Of a DNA stretch of 64,000 nucleotides, positions 63,964 to 64,000 are shown in pieces (within the stretch, counting starts at the first letter, position 1; each line of letters starts with the position of its first letter). The DNA lies in the NCBI GenBank assembly GCA_038329845.1, contig JBBQNJ010000017.1:4578-68577 (forward strand). Reading direction: 5' to 3'. The notes under the pieces were generated by a model. It had not been told where the DNA came from. It did no database searches and saw only the letters and a program-made list of their open reading frames with translations. Source of the stretch: JBBQNJ01 sp038329845. Lineage in GTDB: Bacteria > Planctomycetota > Phycisphaerae > Tepidisphaerales > Tepidisphaeraceae. Made by a program: the position numbers and the translations under genes.

Positions 63964-64000
63964 CGGGAAAGTGAAAAGCGGGCGAAGCGAGGGAATGGGT

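Overview
The window reads as GC-rich chromosomal DNA of a planctomycete, probably class Phycisphaerae. This is inferred from several PEP-CTERM exported proteins next to FTLVELL-type pseudopilins, KGG and TM2 small proteins, and planctomycete-style sugar enzymes. Housekeeping genes are intact: hemB, folE, lysA, acpS and rpsD.

Layout. 1-5400: the tail of a hybrid sensor kinase, rhomboid protease, NUDIX hydrolase, then a Gfo/Idh oxidoreductase, an SDR and a nucleotide-sugar dehydrogenase-like protein. 5500-9900: a stress and ribosome-linked island with four tandem Rnk/GreA-C-like genes, a ribosome hibernation factor, a broken hibernation-factor/MgtE chimera and divergent nhaR. 10100-17700: pteridine-reductase-like SDR, sugar epimerase, a small inverted-repeat element, an RNase H-like protein, an orphan RnfD/NqrB-like membrane protein, hemB and folE. 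17700-29250: surface-glycan assembly with two GT-C membrane transferases, two different GT2-methyltransferase fusions, a zinc-binding C-methyltransferase and a cytidylyltransferase/2-hydroxyacid dehydrogenase/SDR operon. 29460-38450: a giant beta-rich PEP-CTERM protein, lysA, and a ParA carrying a C-terminal glycogen-binding domain with a partner gene. 38650-40530: a sensor kinase with a CxxCH haem motif.

41000-53260 is the most unusual region. A remnant HEPN gene beside an intact MNT gene precedes a repeated module: sugar-type repressor (GntR or LacI), then PEP-CTERM protein, then pseudopilin. It occurs once with GntR and in a duplicated, partly collapsed form with LacI, ending in a family 8 polysaccharide lyase. 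The likely theme is sugar-responsive export of surface proteins for polysaccharide attack. 53480-60780 holds a STAS/anti-sigma kinase pair, acpS, a KGG stress protein with a duplicated 3' end, secreted proteins, rpsD and a CYTH protein. A CHASE-PAS-GAF hybrid kinase closes the window.

Three genes have decoding anomalies: an in-frame TGA (mgtE chimera), an in-frame TAA at codon 8 (giant PEP-CTERM) and an ATC where a start is expected (gntR). They could be sequence errors, decay or recoding; the sequence alone cannot decide. No tRNA, rRNA, CRISPR array or complete insertion sequence was found.
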